From Pseudomonadota bacterium (GTDB lineage Bacteria > Pseudomonadota > Alphaproteobacteria > Azospirillales > Azospirillaceae): a stretch of 7,344 bases of DNA. Within the stretch, counting starts at the first letter, position 1. Each line of letters begins with the position of its first letter. The stretch lies in the NCBI GenBank assembly GCA_023416455.1, contig JAEZHQ010000056.1:1-7344 (forward strand). Direction: 5' to 3'. The notes beneath the pieces are model-generated. The model worked only from the letters and a program-made list of their open reading frames with translations, made no database searches and was not told where the DNA came from. Position numbers and translations under genes: made by a program. Below are positions 4,992-7,344 of this stretch, one piece after another.

Positions 4992-6421
4992 GCGGAGGCC
5001 ATGCGACCACCCCCCTGCTCGCGTCGCTGGTCCTGGAGGCGCTCCGGGACGGCCGGGACCCGGTCATCGCCGAGGGCAGCGAACAGCTGCGCGCGCCCGC
5101 GCTTCTGGAGCGCGCGCGCGCCGTCCAGGCCGGGCTGGCCGGGCGGGGCCTGCGCCCGGACGAGCCGGTCATCGTCCGCGTCGCCCTCCACCCGGCCGAT
5201 TTCGCCGCCTTCCTCGGCACCTGGATGGGCCGCGGGGTCGCCGTTCCCGTCCATGCCGGGACGCCGGAGGCGGTGCTGCGCGCCCTCCAGGAGCGCACCG
5301 GCGCCCGCCTGACCCTGACCGGGGCCACCGGGGCGATCGACGACCACGGATCGGCCCCGCCCGAGCGTCCGCTGCTGCGCGGCGCCGCCCTGGTCATCTT
5401 CACCTCGGGCTCGACCGGGACGCCCAAGGGTGTCGTCCTGGGGCACGAACGCTTCGCCGGGAAGCTCCGCGTTTTGCAGGACATGCTGCGGCTGTCGCCC
5501 GCCTCCCGCACGCTGCTGCCCTTGCAGATCACCTTCATCTTCGGCGTCTGGGCCGGCCTGCTGTCGATCCTGTCCGGCGGGCATCTGCGGCTGATGGGCA
5601 AGTTCACTCCGGCCGCCGCCCGCGAGGCGCTGGCCGACGGCGCCACCACCGCGGCGCTCGTCCCGACCATGCTGCGGGCGCTGTTCGCCGATCCCGAAGG
5701 GCCGGGGCCGGCACCCGCGCTCCGCCAGGTCCTGACCGGCGGGGAGCCGCTCGGCGGCGGGCTGGGCCAGCGGATCGCGGCGGCCTGGCCGGCGGCCGGC
5801 ATCCATGACCTGTACGGGCTGAGCGAAACCGGATCCTGCGATTTCTGCCTGCGCCCGGAGGATCTGGCCCGCGGCCTGGGCTCGATCGGGCGGCCCACGG
5901 CGGGGGTGGAATTCCGCATCGCCGGTGCCGCGGCCGACGGGGTGGGGGAGCTTCAGATAAGGACCCCCTACGGCATGCTCGGCTACCTCGACCAGGAGGC
6001 GCTGACTCGGGACTCGTTCCAGGACGGCTATTTCCGGACCGGCGACCTCGCCCGGCTGCGGCCCGACGGCTTCGTGGAGCTGGCCGGGCGCTCGAAGGAC
6101 GTCATCTCCCGCGGCGGCAACAAGATCGTTCCCCTGGAGCTGGACCGCCTCTTCGCCTCCCATCCCGATGTGGCGGCGGCGCTCGCCACCGGCGTCCCGG
6201 ATCCGCTGCTGGGGGAACGCATCCATCTCCTCGTGGTGCCGCAGCCGGGCGCCCGCCTCGACCCGCCGGCGCTGCTGGCCTGGGCGACCGGCAAGGTCGA
6301 GAAGTTCAAGCTGCCGGACGTCATCCACTTCGCCGCCGAGCTTCCCTCGGGGCGCACCGGGAAGGCGGACCGCTCGGCCCTGCGGGAGCGGATCACCGGC
6401 GGCCTCTACGAACGGCCGTAG
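4988..6421 (+). CDS. Acyl-CoA synthetase / CoA ligase, ANL (AMP-binding) superfamily
   Basis: The 477-residue product would activate a carboxylic acid to its CoA thioester via an acyl-AMP. The ATP loop FTSGSTGTPKGV is at 138-149, YGLSETG (A5) at 276-282, and YFRTGDLA (A7, Asp353) at 348-355. The hinge region GRSKDVISRGGNKIVPLELD (A8) spans 367-386, and PSGRTGKADR near the C-terminus carries the catalytic Lys459. All core motifs are intact, so the enzyme should be active. It is shorter than most acyl-CoA synthetases (500-560), with the missing length before the ATP loop. The start ATG at 4988 overlaps the hydratase stop by four bases (ATGA), and GGAGGG at 4973-4978 lies nine bases upstream; the frame is open further upstream but only over the hydratase gene. 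The aromatic/hydrophobic stretch LPLQITFIFGVWAGLL (177-192) probably lines the acyl site. The substrate is not identifiable by eye; cyclic, aromatic or short-chain acids all remain possible. Confidence 0.9.
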   Translation: MSGGHATTPLLASLVLEALRDGRDPVIAEGSEQLRAPALLERARAVQAGLAGRGLRPDEPVIVRVALHPADFAAFLGTWMGRGVAVPVHAGTPEAVLRALQERTGARLTLTGATGAIDDHGSAPPERPLLRGAALVIFTSGSTGTPKGVVLGHERFAGKLRVLQDMLRLSPASRTLLPLQITFIFGVWAGLLSILSGGHLRLMGKFTPAAAREALADGATTAALVPTMLRALFADPEGPGPAPALRQVLTGGEPLGGGLGQRIAAAWPAAGIHDLYGLSETGSCDFCLRPEDLARGLGSIGRPTAGVEFRIAGAAADGVGELQIRTPYGMLGYLDQEALTRDSFQDGYFRTGDLARLRPDGFVELAGRSKDVISRGGNKIVPLELDRLFASHPDVAAALATGVPDPLLGERIHLLVVPQPGARLDPPALLAWATGKVEKFKLPDVIHFAAELPSGRTGKADRSALRERITGGLYERP

Positions 6422-6537
6422 AGCGGATCGCGTCGGCCGGACCCGGTTTGCCGCGTGAATCCGCGCGCAGAACAAGGCCCTGGAGCGTCGTGCGTTTCAC
6501 CGTGAACGCACGGCGCTCCAGCCGGCAGCCGGCCTTG
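6419..6537. repeat. Palindromic intergenic repeat region, probably a dispersed extragenic element
   Basis: Two inverted repeats lie side by side. The first pairs GCGGAT (6423-6428) with ATCCGC (6459-6464), extended inward by CGCG/CGCG after a 3-base bulge. The second is a long stem: 6480-6500 (starting CTGGAGCG) pairs with 6502-6521 (ending CGCTCCAG) over about 20 positions with one G-U pair and one bulged T. It is flanked by CAAGGCC (6473-6479) and GGCCTTG (6531-6537) as a possible outer stem. The form resembles palindromic intergenic repeats I associate with Azospirillum and other alphaproteobacterial genomes, starting TAGAGCGGATC and containing a GTGCGTTTCACCGTGAACGCAC core. That is memory, not a search. 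Its left edge includes the TAG stop of the synthetase gene. In RNA it would form a strong hairpin between the synthetase and the ABC ATPase. Confidence 0.6.
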
Positions 6538-6563
6538 CCGATGCAAGACCAACAACGAAGAAC

Positions 6564-6569
6564 AGGAGG
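6564..6569 (+). promoter_or_regulatory. Consensus ribosome binding site fixing a TTG start
   Basis: AGGAGG, a full Shine-Dalgarno match, lies nine bases before the TTG at 6579. No ATG or GTG in the ATPase frame lies between it and the first conserved residues, so the site decides the start of the LivG-type gene. The nearby ATG at 6541 is in another frame. Confidence 0.8.
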
Positions 6570-6578
6570 AAAGCGCCC

Positions 6579-7334
6579 TTGGCGGAGGACATCATTCTCG
6601 AGGCGCGCGGGCTGACGAAGGAGTTCAAGGGTTTCGTGGCGGTGAAGGAGGTCGACCTCCAGGTGCGCCGCGGCACCATCCACGCCCTGATCGGCCCCAA
6701 CGGCGCCGGCAAGAGCACGGTGTTCAACCTGCTCACCAAGTTCCTCACCCCCACCCACGGCCGGATCCTCTACAAGGGCCGCGACATCACCGGCCTCAAG
6801 CCGGCCGACATCGCGCTCCTGGGGCTGGTCCGCTCCTTCCAGATCTCGGCCGTCTTCCCGCATCTGAGCGTGCTGGAGAACGTGCGCGTCGCCTTGCAGC
6901 GCCCGCTCGGCACCAGCTTCCACTTCTGGAGGCCGGAGGCCAGCCTGCACGCCCTGCACGAGCGCGCCCACGAGCTGATCGAGGCGGTCAACCTCACCCC
7001 CTGGGCCGGCCACACCGCCGCCGAGCTGCCCTACGGGCGCAAGCGCGCCCTGGAGATCGCCACCACGCTGGCCCTCGATCCCGAGGTCATGCTGCTCGAC
7101 GAGCCGCTGGCCGGCATGGGCCACGAGGACATCGAGGGCACCGCCGCCCTGATCCGCCGGGTCGCCGCCGAGCGCACCGTGCTCATGGTCGAGCACAACC
7201 TCTCGGTCGTCGCCCATCTCTCCGACACCATCACCGTGCTGCGCCGCGGCGAGGTCCTGGCCGAGGGACCCTACGCCGTGGTCTCCAAGAACGCCCAGGT
7301 CATGGAAGCCTACATGGGGACGGGACATGCCTGA
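6579..7334 (+). CDS. livG: ABC transporter ATP-binding protein, LivG type
   Basis: The 251-residue product has the length and motif set of LivG, one of two ATPases in branched-chain-amino-acid-type (HAAT) importers. Walker A GPNGAGKST is at 39-47, and the Q-loop RSFQIS (85-90) carries Gln88. The signature region reads LPYGRKRALEIA (150-161) rather than LSGGQ, as in one LivG subgroup. Walker B VMLLDEP (170-176) has the catalytic Glu175, the D-loop is LAGMG (177-181), and His206 sits in MVEHN. The start is TTG at 6579, supported by AGGAGG nine bases upstream. The protein should drive uptake of the ligand caught by the binding protein at 1521-2753, although three other genes and a palindromic repeat lie between them. 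The end overlaps a likely livF start by eight bases. Permease genes are not in the window and presumably follow. Confidence 0.9.
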   Translation: MAEDIILEARGLTKEFKGFVAVKEVDLQVRRGTIHALIGPNGAGKSTVFNLLTKFLTPTHGRILYKGRDITGLKPADIALLGLVRSFQISAVFPHLSVLENVRVALQRPLGTSFHFWRPEASLHALHERAHELIEAVNLTPWAGHTAAELPYGRKRALEIATTLALDPEVMLLDEPLAGMGHEDIEGTAALIRRVAAERTVLMVEHNLSVVAHLSDTITVLRRGEVLAEGPYAVVSKNAQVMEAYMGTGHA

Positions 7335-7344
7335 CACGCTGGTG
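7327..7344 (+). CDS. livF: Probable start of the second ABC ATPase gene (LivF), cut by window end
   Basis: An ATG at 7327 overlaps the end of the LivG gene by eight bases and opens a frame reading MPDTLV to the edge. A LivF-type ATPase directly after and overlapping LivG is the usual order in these operons, and purine-rich GGGGACGGGA lies just upstream as a possible ribosome binding site. Only six codons are visible, so the identity rests on context. Confidence 0.5.

Noticed and set aside
6423..6464. Rho-independent terminator after the ligase gene
   Set aside because: The stem is interrupted and no T-run follows; the pattern fits a palindromic repeat better.
4181..6475. 764-codon minus-strand open frame opposite the hydratase and ligase genes
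   Set aside because: It spans two well-defined plus-strand genes and their junction, has no motif, and its length follows from the third-position G/C bias.
6419..6537. CRISPR array or insertion sequence in the gap before livG
   Set aside because: There are no regularly spaced direct repeats and no transposase frame; the structure is made of inverted repeats.
6393..7337. 314-codon minus-strand open frame opposite the ABC ATPase
   Set aside because: Antisense shadow; the plus strand has every ABC ATPase motif in order.

Overview
This is a high-GC window with strong third-position G/C bias. The gene content (an AcuI-type reductase, an FCD-domain GntR regulator, a branched-chain-amino-acid-type ABC transporter and CoA-thioester enzymes) suggests an alphaproteobacterium, most likely Azospirillum or a related Rhodospirillales member. 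That assignment is made from remembered protein and repeat styles, not from a database search.

Layout: (1) Positions 1-416 hold the 3' end of an acuI-like acryloyl-CoA reductase gene (+). It ends in an exact 15-bp tandem duplication that carries the stop codon. (2) Positions 511-1269 hold a GntR/FadR-subfamily repressor on the minus strand, convergent with acuI. (3) Positions 1270-1520 are a divergent control region. It contains a perfect 17-bp palindrome (TATTTGT-TTG-ACAAATA, 1331-1347) of the form expected for FCD-type GntR operators, and it overlaps a TTGACA -35-like hexamer. (4) Positions 1521 to the window end form a plus-strand gene run: periplasmic substrate-binding protein, an 11-bp perfect hairpin, a 12-TM MFS transporter, an enoyl-CoA hydratase/isomerase-family protein, an ANL-superfamily acyl-CoA synthetase (ATGA overlap with the hydratase), a 157-bp gap filled with palindromic, probably dispersed repeat sequence, a LivG-type ABC ATPase starting at TTG, and the first six codons of what is probably livF.

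How the genes may work together (inference): the regulator senses an unknown carboxylic acid or its CoA ester and controls the divergent operon. The substrate is brought in by the HAAT-family ABC transporter, whose permeases probably lie downstream, and/or by the MFS carrier. The synthetase converts it to a CoA thioester and the hydratase-family enzyme processes that thioester. The substrate cannot be read from the sequence; a short, cyclic or aromatic carboxylate is plausible. The convergent acuI fragment may or may not belong to the same pathway.

No RNA genes, CRISPR arrays, insertion sequences or phage genes were seen. No gene-free stretch exceeds 300 bases. The most notable items are the operator/promoter overlap, the catabolic genes placed between the two parts of an ABC transporter, and the palindromic repeat whose left edge supplies the stop codon of the synthetase gene.
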